Assembly (NCBI GenBank): GCA_023091735.1
Contig: JALKBU010000075.1
Coordinates: forward strand, 1 to 64,000
DNA: 64,000 nucleotides
Reading direction: 5' to 3'
Origin: Trichomonas tenax
Lineage: Eukaryota > Parabasalia > Trichomonadida > Trichomonadidae
The position numbers were made by a program, and so were the translations under genes. Under the pieces are notes generated by a model. It worked only from the letters and a program-made list of their open reading frames with translations. It was not told the origin of the DNA and ran no database searches. Positions 18,393-29,206 of this stretch are shown here, one piece after another. Within the stretch, counting starts at the first letter, position 1. Each line of letters opens with the position of its first letter.

Positions 18393-21053
18393 TTACCTAG
18401 GATTTCCATTCCTAAGTTGAGTGATAATTTGCTTCAATTCATCTTGATAGACAATCATTGAGCGTGTTCTTTCAGGCGAGAATTTGCCATCAGAAATTAG
18501 TTGACAGAGAGAATTATTCAGGTCAGCAATGTCTTGAATGATGACATTAGAAACTAGCTCCCTTTCATTTCTAATCACAAGAAGAGAAGCTGTTATTGAA
18601 GCGAGTGTCTCAAGTTGCTTAGTTCCAGGGATGAATGTCATTTCATCACTGACTAACTGTGTTGTAATTGAATTGATAACTTTATGAAGTTTGGAGAGCT
18701 GTTCTTTAATAATTCTCGAATCATATATTTCATCATGAAGTTTTGCAATGGTGTTTGTCCTATTCGTTGTAAGTTGCTTAAGATTTATCAAATCACCGAA
18801 AGCATCTCTAATGTTTTCCGACTTAATTTCTGTAAATCGCCTGAAGGCTATCTCAAACATGTTCTTTATATCCTGTTTGGGATTGAGTGAGAGTTTTTCG
18901 CTTGTTATCATGCAATATAGCTGCAAAAAGTACTTATAACACAAAGAAGGAATCTTGAAAATTCCAGTTTCTGGTTGGTTATTCAGGATTCTAATTGCAA
19001 TTTCATCAGAATTATCGATAGACTTAAGTATACCGCTTAATGCTAAGTTGATTTCTTCTTTTGATGGATCGCTTGGATAGATATTTATGCACAATGAGTC
19101 AGAAATCTTCTTAATAAACACAAATAGATTTTGCTGGAAAATGACATCATTCGATGTTTTGATCTGAATTTGCTTCTCTAATTTTGCAAAATCATTCTCC
19201 AGGCCGTCAACATCTAAGCCAACACACTCAACATTTAGCATCTTTGCTATAGAATCACGGGAATTCATATAAGACTGAACTATTTGTGCTGATGTAGCAC
19301 GGGAACGCTGCACTTCATTAGTAGCATTATTAATTCCTGCTTTGGCATCATTCAAGAGTTCTTTGATATCTTTGTTCAATAGTTCTGTTTGATCAACCGA
19401 AAATGATGAAGAAATAAAGTTGATTAGTTCTGATTTGATTTTTCGCTGCGCATTAACTAAAGATTTGATCTGTTCGTTTGATTTATTTTCATTACTTAGC
19501 GACTGAGCGAAAGCATATTTAACCATTTTATCAAGCTCTTGGTTTTGATTAACTTTGAATTGCTCAAGGAACTCTTTTGTTTTTTCTATCTGAGATTGAT
19601 ACTTCTGAGCATTTTCATTATTGGCTTGAATTACGGACTTTAATTCATTTGTAATATATTGAATCTGCCGAACATAGCTAATTGTTGGATCAATCTTCGC
19701 ATCAGGGATCATGCTCTTAATCGAGTAAATAACACTCCTGCAGAAGCTGTCTGTCTCAGAATTGACCTTTTGCTCAAGTTCTTTCTTGAATTCCCTAATA
19801 TCAGTTAGCTGCTTCTTGTACATATCTTTTGGAACTCCTTCTGGCTTATTCATTTCATCTTCGAGTGACTTAATCTTTGATTTAAGTTCATTAACAGTTT
19901 TTCGCGCTGCTGACTGTATTTCATCAAGAATATCAGTAGTATTCTTATTGCTGTCGACGTCCATATTGAAAAATGATGCCAATGCACGAAGCGCTGGTGA
20001 AAAATCTTCTTTCTCATCATCAAAATCCGGATTTGGGTTATTTTGTTCAGATATTTCCACTCTCTTGGGCTTTTGGAGGATTGATTCATCTCCGACTTCC
20101 TTTTTTATCATCTTCATATCTTGTTGAAGAATATCTAAATCATGAAGTACTTCGATAAATTGTATTACAAAATTTGGGGCACACGTGATCAATGGAATGA
20201 GCTGGATATAACTTTTATGGAATGTATGTATCGCGCTTGGTAAAATTTGGTTATTAGGAATGCACTGCAACAAAGCTGGATACAGATCACGTTCGAAAAA
20301 TCTTCCAAATGTTTTTGCAGTTTCAGCTATTTTCTCTATTTCTTCTGTCGTAAATGCAGAGAAGGATGTATCTTCTAAGTAATCCACAAGTGATTGATCA
20401 AATCTTTTCATGGATTCGTCGCAATATTTTCGATATTGCAGCAAAAGTGACCTGGCTTGTGGATCTTTGTTGCAAGCCTCAAAAATTGATGAAACACTTT
20501 GATCCATATCCTGAAACAACTGTATTATCGCATGCGAATAAATATTATGAATCTGATCATAGAAATTTATCATTCTCTGTACAAAAATTTCGAATTGTTT
20601 GGCGTAATCTTTGTAAAAATCGAATGATATTTGACTTACAGGTGCATTAAGCTTCTTTTGTTTGGCAATTTTTTTGCAATGGTTTTTAAAGATTGGCATC
20701 GAGTCTTTGATTTCAGCAACTGCATCAAACATTCGTTTGCAATCTTGTGGGGATGAAATTTGGTGAAGTTTTTGTACATTTGTTTCAAGTTGATTGAAAT
20801 CTTTCTGAAATTGCTGTATTGAAGTTAATTTGGAAATATTTTCAGCTGCTTGTGGTGGTGATAATGTTCTTGTTTCAATCTTTTCGATTGGTTTCGATTT
20901 CGCCGTTGAAGATTTAATTCGATTTGGCGTTTTCAGATTTCCCAAGAGCCTTTTTTCAGTTATGGGATCAAGCGTTGATGGTGTTGACACCAACTGTGAC
21001 CTGCTTGTATCAATTTTATCGTGAATTTCTATCTTTCTCTCGCTTTTTTTCAT
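18393..21053 (-). CDS. Long coiled-coil protein of unknown function
   Basis: An 886-residue protein counted from the ATG at 21053 (one upstream in-frame codon is TTG, not used). After a basic, Ser/Thr-rich N-terminus of about 70 residues, nearly all of it is charged amphipathic helix with heptad patterning, strongest around residues 370-620. Short hydrophobic helical segments around 230-330 and 660-760 may be small folded domains. No motor, SMC hinge or other catalytic motif is visible. A cytoskeletal or centrosomal scaffold role is a guess from composition. It lies head-to-tail with the ankyrin gene upstream, 74 bp apart. Confidence 0.85.
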   Translation of the reverse strand: MKKSERKIEIHDKIDTSRSQLVSTPSTLDPITEKRLLGNLKTPNRIKSSTAKSKPIEKIETRTLSPPQAAENISKLTSIQQFQKDFNQLETNVQKLHQISSPQDCKRMFDAVAEIKDSMPIFKNHCKKIAKQKKLNAPVSQISFDFYKDYAKQFEIFVQRMINFYDQIHNIYSHAIIQLFQDMDQSVSSIFEACNKDPQARSLLLQYRKYCDESMKRFDQSLVDYLEDTSFSAFTTEEIEKIAETAKTFGRFFERDLYPALLQCIPNNQILPSAIHTFHKSYIQLIPLITCAPNFVIQFIEVLHDLDILQQDMKMIKKEVGDESILQKPKRVEISEQNNPNPDFDDEKEDFSPALRALASFFNMDVDSNKNTTDILDEIQSAARKTVNELKSKIKSLEDEMNKPEGVPKDMYKKQLTDIREFKKELEQKVNSETDSFCRSVIYSIKSMIPDAKIDPTISYVRQIQYITNELKSVIQANNENAQKYQSQIEKTKEFLEQFKVNQNQELDKMVKYAFAQSLSNENKSNEQIKSLVNAQRKIKSELINFISSSFSVDQTELLNKDIKELLNDAKAGINNATNEVQRSRATSAQIVQSYMNSRDSIAKMLNVECVGLDVDGLENDFAKLEKQIQIKTSNDVIFQQNLFVFIKKISDSLCINIYPSDPSKEEINLALSGILKSIDNSDEIAIRILNNQPETGIFKIPSLCYKYFLQLYCMITSEKLSLNPKQDIKNMFEIAFRRFTEIKSENIRDAFGDLINLKQLTTNRTNTIAKLHDEIYDSRIIKEQLSKLHKVINSITTQLVSDEMTFIPGTKQLETLASITASLLVIRNERELVSNVIIQDIADLNNSLCQLISDGKFSPERTRSMIVYQDELKQIITQLRNGNPR

Positions 21054-21127
21054 CAATGTACGTTTAAAATTTTATCATTCAAAAATTTTAATGAGATCTA
21101 TCAAAATTATATTTCATCACAACTCTT

Positions 21128-23047
21128 TCAAATAAGCAATTGAGCTGATAACTTCTCGAATATTGCACTCTTTCCATTCATTGATGCTGTGACTAGATCC
21201 GACATTGAAGGTTTTGCACCAAATTCAAGAAGCAAATCCACGATGTTAACATTTCCAGATAAAATTGCATAATGGAGTGGTGGAAGTTCATTTCCCGAAT
21301 TTGGATCAGCTCCTGCTTCAAGCAACAATTTTGCGATATTTTGGAGATTGCGAGCTATAGAAATGATAAGTGCATTCTCATTCGCCGCGTTTTTAGCATC
21401 GACTTTAGCACCATTTGACAAGAGAAATTCAACTAAACTTTTTTCGCTGTAAAAGATAGACAACATCAGTGGCGTGTTACCGTTATCATCAGTGGCGTTT
21501 ATATCAGCACCTTTGTTAATCAAAATTTCTAAGAAATCAAGATTGCGCTCAATTGTAGCAGCAATTATTGGATTATTCACTGAATTGATTGGCTTATTTA
21601 AATTAAAGTTTGTATAATTATCCAAAAGATGCTTAACCAATTGAAGATTTTCGGATTTGATCGCCATTATAAGTAAATTGACTCCAAGCTCATTTTCTGC
21701 ATAAACGTTAGCTCCCTTGTCGGCGAGCAATAAAAAGGCATCAAAATTGTTAGGAAGATAAGTGAAGAAAATTGCAGTTCCTCCTTTATTTGTCTTTGCT
21801 TCTATATTTGCACCTTGTGTTATAAGATAATCCATGATATCCAAACTTTGAGATTGAGCGGCTCTCATTAGAGGTGTAATGCCCATTCCATCTCTTTCTT
21901 CTATATTCGCACCATGAATAACTAACAATTTTACAGCATTGAGATAATTTCCTGTTATAGCGGCAAATAGTGGTGTGTCTTCGTTCCTGCTTTTAGTATC
22001 AACAAAGGCGCCGTTTTCTAACAAAAACTCTAAGGTATTAACGCATCCATTACGTGCAGCTAAATTGATTGCTTTATCTCCAAATATCGTTTCTTCATCA
22101 ATTTTGGCACCTAAATCAAGGAATATTTTGGCATTTTCAATAATTCCTGATGAAATCGAATGCAAAAATGGTGTGAATAAAAGATTGTTTGTTGCATCAA
22201 ACTTAGCACCCTTCTCAAGAAGAAATCTTATAAAAAAGTCAATCGGGAACAGTGCAACTTCACTTAGTAAAGAAGTGTTATTATTACCAACAATGCTGTT
22301 TGCATCAATATTCTTCAGTTTCTCAATAAATAAAGAAAAATTAAAGGATGGTAAAGTATCCAAAAGATCATAAGTGAAGTTATATTGTTCTTCCATCCAA
22401 CGAACGATTTCTGTTCTATGATATTCCAATGCTGCAAACCCATAATCTGATTTGATCTCGAAGCGTCTTTCGCATGTCCTAATAATTTCGTAGTTACCGC
22501 CTTTAATTGCACATATTAATGTTGATTCAGTAATTGCGAGGTCATTCATTAATAAATATTTGAAGCATTCAAGAGAACCATAAAGAGCTGCTATATTTAG
22601 CAGATTGAGTGGCCTGCCTTCATTTTTAATATCAATAGTGTTATCATTGGCCAATAAATTTGATAATTTTTCAACATCATCAAAAAATACAAAATATTCG
22701 TGTGTTTGCTTGGCATTTTCGCTAAAGTACTCATAAATTTCAGGATTCTCTAGAATCTTAACATTGACTGCATCACTGTTAATATTCAAACATTGATAAT
22801 CAATATTTTTAAAATTTATTTTTGATGAAATATCTGTTACAAACTGAGAAATATCCTTGCACAAATGCAGCCGATATTTTGCTATAGTATCAAGGGTTCG
22901 TATTAAACAATGCCGAGAAAATTTATTTTCATTAATGGCATCAAATACATTTTGTTTCAGCTCTTGAATATTTTCTTCGCTTAAATGCCAAAGAAGCTCT
23001 AAAACTTCAATAGCAGCAGTACAATATAAAGGGATTGCTTGATTCAT
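21128..23047 (-). CDS. DUF3447-ankyrin repeat protein
   Basis: A 639-residue protein from the first in-frame ATG (23047); the frame extends 17 codons further without an ATG. The first 150 residues are the helical DUF3447-type region that precedes ankyrin repeats in a very large trichomonad family. From about 150 to the end I count about eleven ankyrin repeats with clear TPL and GA(N/K)(I/V) turns, for example NTPLMLSIFYSEKSLVEFLL and PLHYAILSGNVNIVDLLLEF. Ankyrin proteins are protein-binding scaffolds; the partner is unknown. A related, interrupted gene lies at 6266-7453. Heavy use of GA(N/K)(I/V) turns and lack of membrane segments suggest a soluble protein. Confidence 0.9.
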   Translation of the reverse strand: MNQAIPLYCTAAIEVLELLWHLSEENIQELKQNVFDAINENKFSRHCLIRTLDTIAKYRLHLCKDISQFVTDISSKINFKNIDYQCLNINSDAVNVKILENPEIYEYFSENAKQTHEYFVFFDDVEKLSNLLANDNTIDIKNEGRPLNLLNIAALYGSLECFKYLLMNDLAITESTLICAIKGGNYEIIRTCERRFEIKSDYGFAALEYHRTEIVRWMEEQYNFTYDLLDTLPSFNFSLFIEKLKNIDANSIVGNNNTSLLSEVALFPIDFFIRFLLEKGAKFDATNNLLFTPFLHSISSGIIENAKIFLDLGAKIDEETIFGDKAINLAARNGCVNTLEFLLENGAFVDTKSRNEDTPLFAAITGNYLNAVKLLVIHGANIEERDGMGITPLMRAAQSQSLDIMDYLITQGANIEAKTNKGGTAIFFTYLPNNFDAFLLLADKGANVYAENELGVNLLIMAIKSENLQLVKHLLDNYTNFNLNKPINSVNNPIIAATIERNLDFLEILINKGADINATDDNGNTPLMLSIFYSEKSLVEFLLSNGAKVDAKNAANENALIISIARNLQNIAKLLLEAGADPNSGNELPPLHYAILSGNVNIVDLLLEFGAKPSMSDLVTASMNGKSAIFEKLSAQLLI

Positions 23048-23227
23048 TAGATTTTTAAAAAGTGTCAGTAGATAATCGGTCACCAGCAAGTAATGCAATA
23101 CTTTAACATTTCATTTATAAGATGATGTTGATGAGTTCCAAATGAACCTCTACAATTGCGATCAAAGTGATTAATGAGTTAAAACAAGAAAACTAAATTG
23201 ATTTTTGATTGCAAATAAAACACATAT

Positions 23228-23445
23228 GAGAAGAAATGTGCATCCTTGTCAAGATCTTTTAATAAGGAAGAGTGACAGTCCCATGGAAAGCCATCACGCC
23301 AGAAATCAGCCAGTGTGCAAATGAGTGATATCAAATCTTCGATTTCTGAATAGATTGAAATTAGCAAAAATTTATGTATTATTAGTCTCAAATTCAAATC
23401 ATTCCGATATATTCTCAACAGGGATCCAAGGTATCATTCAGAAAT
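23228..23445. pseudogene. Scrambled casein kinase 1 pseudogene fragments
   Basis: There are two pieces of a CK1-like gene closely related to the intact gene next door. The minus-strand piece (about 23228-23348) encodes EDLISLICTLADFWRDGFPWD, near-identical to residues of the intact kinase. The plus-strand piece (23396-23445) encodes KSFRY and then PRYHS, which in the intact kinase lies just before the first piece. They are therefore in opposite orientation, so the copy has been inverted as well as truncated. No full frame remains. The rest of 23048-23775 shows only AT-rich DNA. Confidence 0.75.
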
Positions 23446-23775
23446 CTGAGAAGTTCGGTAAATTTGCATCATTGCAAATTTTCAGCATTCCAAGCATAGC
23501 ATAATCAACATAATACTTATCAGGGAAGAACTTTTTCAAATAATGCATATGGAGGACTGACTGTAATTGCACATTTTCAGCATACTAAACAGCATTGCGA
23601 TGTGGTCTATTATAGAGTTAATTTAAATACACTCTTATTTGATTTAAAGTTTCATTTGTCATTATAGATTTATAGCACGAGATTGAATGCTATATATATT
23701 TGGTTAAATGTGATGTATTATTTTTAAAATAGAGTGAATATATCTATGGTTTAAGTAAAAATGTTATATAAAAAA

Positions 23776-24684
23776 TTAGGCGGAATGTTGATTCTTGAAT
23801 TTCTTACGAAATTCGGGTTCAACAACAATGTCAGCAACTTTGCGCTGATATCCGGGATCAAGAGGAAGAGTGAGGTATAAAATTTCTTCATCGATGTTTC
23901 GAGTTGTCTTAGAAAGAGCTTCTTCTGCCTCTGAAAGCAAAGATTGAGCACCTTTATCAATATCATTGATAAGGAAGTGTAGCTCGGGAGGAAGGAGTGA
24001 TTCAAGACTGTGTTTAACTTTCTCTTCTTGAATAAGACGTGATGATGTTCGACCATCCCAAGGAAGACCATCACGCCAGAAATCTGCCAGTGTGTAAATG
24101 AGTGAGATCAAGTCTTCTCTTTGTGACCAGTTTTTGTTACCATAACAGTCGACTGAATGATACCTTGGATTCTGATCTAAATTATATCGGAATGATTTGA
24201 TATGTTCTGGTTCATCGTGAGATTCACACAATCCAAAATCAATAAGAATAACTTTGTAGCTGTGATCTTCAAGTTTTATTAAAAAATTCGATGGTTTGAT
24301 GTCGTGATGAAGCAAACTTTGTGCGTGTATATATGAAATTGATATGAGACATTCTTTTGCAATGTATAGTAGCATCGGAATCGATGGTGAATTTCTTCTC
24401 AGATGTCTTATGTCAACCAATGTATTGAATAATAATTCCATTGACATTCCTCTGTCTGTTTTCGTCTCAAAGTAATCAAAAACTTTGACTATGTGATTTG
24501 ATCCTTGTAGTGATTTAATGATATTATATTCGTAAAATAATAATTGATAATTTGAGTCTGTTTTTTCGACTTTAAGTGCAAGGGAATTATTTGCTTTCTT
24601 ATCCTTAACTTGATATATTGCTCCAAAAGCGCCGAATGCAATTCTATGATCAACATCAAATCGATCAAAGAAAGAAGTTATCAT
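23776..24684 (-). CDS. Casein kinase 1-like protein kinase, divergent
   Basis: A 302-residue single-domain kinase of the CK1 group. The glycine loop is reduced to AFGAFGAIYQV (residues 16-26), the ATP lysine is K38 (LALKVE), the catalytic loop is HHDIKPSN (126-133, so HRD has become HHD with Asp128 kept) and DFG is intact at 149-151. CK1 features include the absence of an APE motif and the segment around EDLISLIYTLADFWRDGLPWDG (CK1: [24 protein letters not shown]). It is probably an active cytosolic Ser/Thr kinase of the kind strongly duplicated in trichomonads. The scrambled fragments at 23228-23445 are a decayed paralogue. Confidence 0.9.
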   Translation of the reverse strand: MITSFFDRFDVDHRIAFGAFGAIYQVKDKKANNSLALKVEKTDSNYQLLFYEYNIIKSLQGSNHIVKVFDYFETKTDRGMSMELLFNTLVDIRHLRRNSPSIPMLLYIAKECLISISYIHAQSLLHHDIKPSNFLIKLEDHSYKVILIDFGLCESHDEPEHIKSFRYNLDQNPRYHSVDCYGNKNWSQREDLISLIYTLADFWRDGLPWDGRTSSRLIQEEKVKHSLESLLPPELHFLINDIDKGAQSLLSEAEEALSKTTRNIDEEILYLTLPLDPGYQRKVADIVVEPEFRKKFKNQHSA

Positions 24685-24938
24685 TAATAATAAAATAAAG
24701 TCTTATCACATATTGAGTACTTCTTTTTGGTCTAGTTTTGCCATTTGACTTATCATCAATTGTGATGCTATTTGGTGTTGAGCATTACATAATCAAAAAT
24801 CAGAGATTTACCTTAAATATGAGAATATGTCATAAGATCCATTAGGATCAATCTCTAAAGAGGTATGAATGAATTGAAGAGAAAAAATATTTTTATGAGA
24901 TAAACTGATTGAGAATTCAAATAATATTATTAGTGGTG
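24685..24938. other. Spacer upstream of CK1-like gene
   Basis: About 250 bp of AT-rich DNA between two minus-strand genes. I recognise nothing in it except a short TTTTGCCATTTGAC resembling the TGACA motif core. Confidence 0.35.
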
Positions 24939-25664
24939 TTATCCAATGCGGACCTGCTGGATATATTTGCTGTAGAAATAGACACAAAGGAAAAGTAAGA
25001 CCTGGAATCCAACAAAGTAAGAGATGGCCTGTGTTGTTGTTGTCTTCTTGTACTGTTCAACACTCTTCTCGACCTTCTTTTGGACCTTTTGGGCGACATT
25101 ATGGTTGCTATCAATTGATGAGGCAACAATGTCGCGAAGAGACTTGATAATATCTTTTCTAACGTTCTTCATAGATGTCTGCAATTCTGTGCGTGTATCG
25201 TTGACGAGCTTGTCGATATCAGACTTGAGCTGGTCGACTTCTGTTTGAAGTTCCTTGAATTGCTTTTTCATTTCACGATCGCGGACATCGACGCTGTTCA
25301 GAACAGTGTGAAGATGGCCACCGATTTCGTATTCGATTTCGTAGCGTGTAGCAGCGCTATCGATCAAAGAAGCGAGTTCTGTAAGAGCCCAGATGATGGC
25401 CTGATACTTCTGGCCCTGTGTTTCTAATTTATCGAAGTTTTTTAAGTAGCGATCTGCGAGTGTTGATACTTGTTCTGAGTCATAATTTGCTTGATTATCT
25501 TTCGCGTAGTCATCCAAGAAACCTGGCTCGTCGCCAAAAGACTCCATGTCGTCTTCTTGCGTTTCCTGACGGCCGTGGCGCCTGCCGACTGATGCAGTCA
25601 GAGAAAAGAATAAGATAAGACCAATCATTTTTTTGACAATTATCAAAACCGTTCTCTTCATCAT
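24939..25664 (-). CDS. Secretory-pathway coiled-coil protein with C-terminal membrane anchor
   Basis: A 241-residue protein of unknown function. A signal peptide is likely: either from Met1 or, more canonically, from Met13, with core IGLILFFSLTASVG and possible cleavage near VGRR. An acidic linker (about 35-65) is followed by helices and a long coiled coil (about 128-205). A single transmembrane helix near the end (about 212-232, ISYFVGFQVLLFLCVYFY) leaves a short cytosolic tail, SKYIQQVRIG. This type-I layout with a luminal coiled coil resembles the stalk and anchor part of ER-Golgi cargo-receptor proteins (ERGIC-53 type), but no lectin domain is present. The base composition is richer in GC-ending codons than its neighbours, suggesting high expression. 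Confidence 0.85.
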   Translation of the reverse strand: MMKRTVLIIVKKMIGLILFFSLTASVGRRHGRQETQEDDMESFGDEPGFLDDYAKDNQANYDSEQVSTLADRYLKNFDKLETQGQKYQAIIWALTELASLIDSAATRYEIEYEIGGHLHTVLNSVDVRDREMKKQFKELQTEVDQLKSDIDKLVNDTRTELQTSMKNVRKDIIKSLRDIVASSIDSNHNVAQKVQKKVEKSVEQYKKTTTTQAISYFVGFQVLLFLCVYFYSKYIQQVRIG

Positions 25665-26124
25665 GGCAATTTGACAAACAATTTCGCACCATTTCTTTCC
25701 CCTCTATATTCATTTCCTTGTCCATGCGGTTGGAATGGCTGAGAAATAAGCTCAAAAAAACTAATATAATTTCATATTCTAATTCATCATTATATATCTT
25801 TTAGTCTTTAATAATTAGCCACAACTTCCAATAGGTAAGATATATTTTGAATAAGTTTACTAATTGATTATGTAGCATCATAATTCACTGATATCAGGCA
25901 TTTCTTTCACAAATCCATAAATAATAATTCATAATTTTAGTAAACATATTCATTTTATGCATAAAAGCATGTTAAATGTTCAGAAATAACAAATTTTTAG
26001 TGTCCATATTAAAATAAATAGCAAAATCTTTAAAATATTATGCTTTGGATTTTGTAAATCAATTTTCCAAATCATGTAATACTAAACTAATTATAACTTT
26101 AATTCAAACAAACATAAAGAAATA
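25665..26124. other. Gene-free AT-rich spacer
   Basis: About 460 bp with no supported gene, RNA or repeat. ATTTGACAAA just before the start of the preceding minus-strand gene resembles the TGACA motif core. Confidence 0.45.
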
Positions 26125-27861
26125 TTAAGATATTTGGATTGTTGACATATGGCCTCCAGGCAGGATAACCTCAATTAAATTCTTGTTGGAATGAACAGTG
26201 AATGATTCCACTTGATCAGGTTTTGCATTTGGATATAAAGACTGCAATAAATTAAATGATCGACATTGCTTGTCAACTGCCTCGAGATATCGTGTTCTGA
26301 CAAATGTTAGGGGTAGCCACTCGACCGTTTCAAAGAACGATGCATTGCCAACTCCCCAGTTTCTTGGATTCGATGGATTCCGTGAATCAAATGATATAAC
26401 TTTTCCATTTTGTAACACAGATATGTATTCATCTGTATTCTGTAAAGACTGATGAATATTCATTACCTTGGATGGAGTATTGATGATAACTTGAGGCTGC
26501 ATAGGCGCTCGAATATCAATTATTCTAAAGTCATCTGATCCAACGCCAAGTGTTGTTGGTGAGCAGAACGATATACAAAAATCATTGATCCATGATTTGG
26601 AAATAACAATATCAGGTATAAAATTGCATTGATGAAGATCCCACTTTTGAATAACACCAGTCTGAGAGCTTACAAACAGAGACATGTCAGAAGCAGAATA
26701 TTTGATGGGAACTTTTCCATCAATCTTTGAGTCGTAGGACGGAGCAAATGAAAACGATTCTATAACTTTTGGAATCTTCAATGAAATATTGTTGATTAAT
26801 GCAACATCACCGTGTTTTGTTGAAATTAAGATGGATTTGCCTGGCATAGGATGGATTTTTGTAAGAGCATTTGAGGAAACTGCACGTGAAGAGAAGTACT
26901 GCCAGGGATGCGCAAATAATGTATTATGTTCAACGATATTTCTGACAACAATACTTCCATCAGCAGCTCCAATAATAGTTAAATCGTCCAAGAATACTGG
27001 CGTAATTGAGAATCCAATATTATGCTTGTAATGATCAACTTCTGTCAGAGCTATTATATGATCAATGAAATCAAGATGAGGAACTTGAACATCTTTCTCG
27101 GGAGGAGGCGGTTTATAGATTTGAGGTAATGTGTATTCATTAAGTCGAGAGAACTGGCATTGCATGAAAGCAAGAATAGATCCACTAAGAAGTGGTGATG
27201 TGAAACCAGTAGGGGTAGATACTTTACTTTCAAGAGTTGATTTTAATGCAGTTGCAACATCACATATCTCTTGATGAGTATCATTTGCAAGTATGGAAAT
27301 AAACTTTCGAGAGACCAAAAGAGGTTCTTTGAATTTTCCTGAAAATGCCGCTTCATTCTCAATGAGTCTCTGTAAGCATATCAACAATTGTGTTCTGACT
27401 AAAATACTGGGATCAACAATATGATCTGTACCAAGTTTTGTAATTCTCTCGGCAATTGATGAAGGATTTTCATTATCAAAATCAAACAAAGATGTGTCTA
27501 AAGCTATTGCAGCTGCTCTGAGTTCAGGATATATTGATTTTTCTATTAGAGCAATCTTCTGATCAACAGCAAATTGCTGTCTTATTGAGCACGGATCAGG
27601 AACGATCTCCAGGAATTGAGATAAATATAATGCTGCCCAGAAACTGACAACAGGATTTGCAGACCCTAAAGCTTCGACAACAACAACAAATATATCTGGC
27701 TCAAGATCATTCTGGTTATCATATTCCATGTTCATACCAACAGCCATAAGAACAAGAGCTATCAGTAAGTAACGTTCATCATGGTTTCTCTTATATGCAA
27801 TAAAAAAAGGAAGACGGAGAGGCAACGATGGCGGTATAAATGATCTGATAACTGAATCCAT
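26125..27861 (-). pseudogene. Raptor homologue, C-terminal part (HEAT and WD40 region) downstream of an in-frame stop
   Basis: A 578-residue open stretch from the first ATG (27859-27861). It begins inside the HEAT-repeat region (PDIFVVVVEALGSANPVVSFWAALYL, matching the LND-PHPLLRQWVAICLG segment of Raptor, then YPELRAAAIALDTSLF). It ends with a WD40-like half (residues about 260-575; for example GAADGSIVVRNI, SSQTGVIQKWDLHQ, FRIIDIRAP), the Raptor beta-propeller. It is in the same frame as the upstream part, separated only by TAA at 27877-27879. Raptor presents substrates to TOR kinase in TORC1. Alone this half would lack the N-terminal domain. It may still be expressed as a HEAT-WD40 protein. 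Confidence 0.75.
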
Positions 27862-27876
27862 TCTCAAAGCATAGCA

Positions 27877-29206
27877 TTACATTTTGGCAACACAATATGC
27901 AGCTGGAAGAAGAGTTTCTTCATCAAGAGGCATTGTAACAATTATATTCATCATTCCTGAGCATATCACATTTCTGATTCTGTCATCTCTGATATCAATG
28001 AAGCGTGTAACAGCTTTGACATTTGCCTTAGCAAGACTTGGTTCCGTGAGAATAAGTGGTAACATAGATATCTCATTTGGAACGCTTCCGAATACCTTGA
28101 GATCTAAAATATGTTCGATTGCTATTAAAGCATCTGCTAAGAATGTAACAAAATCACCAGCAATTGTTGCTTGAGGAACGCTGATATTACTGTCCATCTG
28201 AGTAAGTCTGAGCAGAACGCGATCAAGATATAGATCAAAATACTCCCATAAGTTGTGTTGTGAGAAGTCTGGAATCGCTGGGTAGCACATCGGCTTGAAA
28301 CCAATTTCAGCACCGATTCGTCTGGCGAGACAGAAATTAACAAAGAGCTTTCCAACTTTTGCATCACGGTAAAAACAGTTATAGAGCATATCTGGAGGAA
28401 TCATTGAGTATGCCATGGCATGTACCAATGTTGTTAAAAGTCTTTCTATTTCATATGCAAAAGCGTGGAGGTGCGGTCTCACACCATTCTCATCACTGAA
28501 GTAGCTTAAAGGAAATTCGTGAAGACCACCTGAAGAAAATGCATAAAATTGCCTCGAGCCCCAAAGCATTGCAACAAATGCTGGTGTGAGAAGGCAGGAC
28601 GTAAATAAATCTGATGGAAGACCTATTCTGTGTGGCAGGTTTTCTTTGGGACCGCAGGAAAAAAATCCAAAACGATCAAGAGTAAGATTTGGATCTGAAA
28701 AATCATCAAAGAGTAATCCTGAAAAATCTGCGTCAAATATAAAACACGATGGCAATGGCATTGATTTAATGAGTTGTTTTGCTGCGATTTGATCACCACC
28801 GAGTGATTCATCAGGCGACAACATAATTCCTGAAGACGATATCGGTTCTGGCGCTCCATGGCCATTGTATATGAAAAGGCATCGCTTTTTGTGTGATATT
28901 TGTGATAATTCTCGTATTTGTGCTAAAATGCGCGTTGGAGAAGGATCTGATAATCTTACTACGGTTTCTTGTGCAAAATGAACTAAGTTATGACAAATTT
29001 GGTATGAAACAATATCCGAAATCGATGCAGGATCTCGATTTTTTCATATTAGTCCAGCAATAGTGGCGCGAAGATAGCTCTAAACCAGACCATCGCATGT
29101 TGCGTTCTAAGTGATATAAAGACACAGCAACAATTCCAACACAAATCTCTGTTCTGTTGAAATTTATATCGAAAATTTCAGGGATCACGCAAATTATTGA
29201 TGTCAA
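27877..29206 (-). pseudogene. Raptor homologue, N-terminal (caspase-like) part, frameshifted
   Basis: This is the N-terminal conserved region of Raptor, the TORC1 scaffold. Strong landmarks, reading down the minus strand: KKRCLFIYNGHGAPEP (Raptor: ERVLFHYNGHGVP), SCFIFDADFSGLL (FVYDCSNAGLI), LPSDLFTSCLLTPAF (LPADLFTSCLTTPI) and HNLWEYFDLYLDRVLLRL (AMWQAWDLAVDICLSQL). The equivalent of the caspase Cys is Ala (DAD instead of DCS). About 130 residues upstream the match changes frame at a run of six A on the minus strand (29039-29044); with five A the frame would join without a gap. No in-frame ATG exists before the first residues, and TAA at 27877 ends the frame in the middle of the conserved region. 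Three lesions make a pseudogene likely. Confidence 0.78.

Noticed and set aside
27862..27879. An intron hiding the Raptor stop codon
   Set aside because: The protein match continues without a gap on both sides of the TAA, and no trichomonad-type splice motifs are near.
6266..29206. A variant genetic code explaining in-frame TAG and TAA
   Set aside because: All three stop codons end other clear genes in the window (for example TAA for acetyl-CoA synthetase, TGA for TOR and TAG for the KNL1-like gene), and the Raptor copy also has a frameshift.
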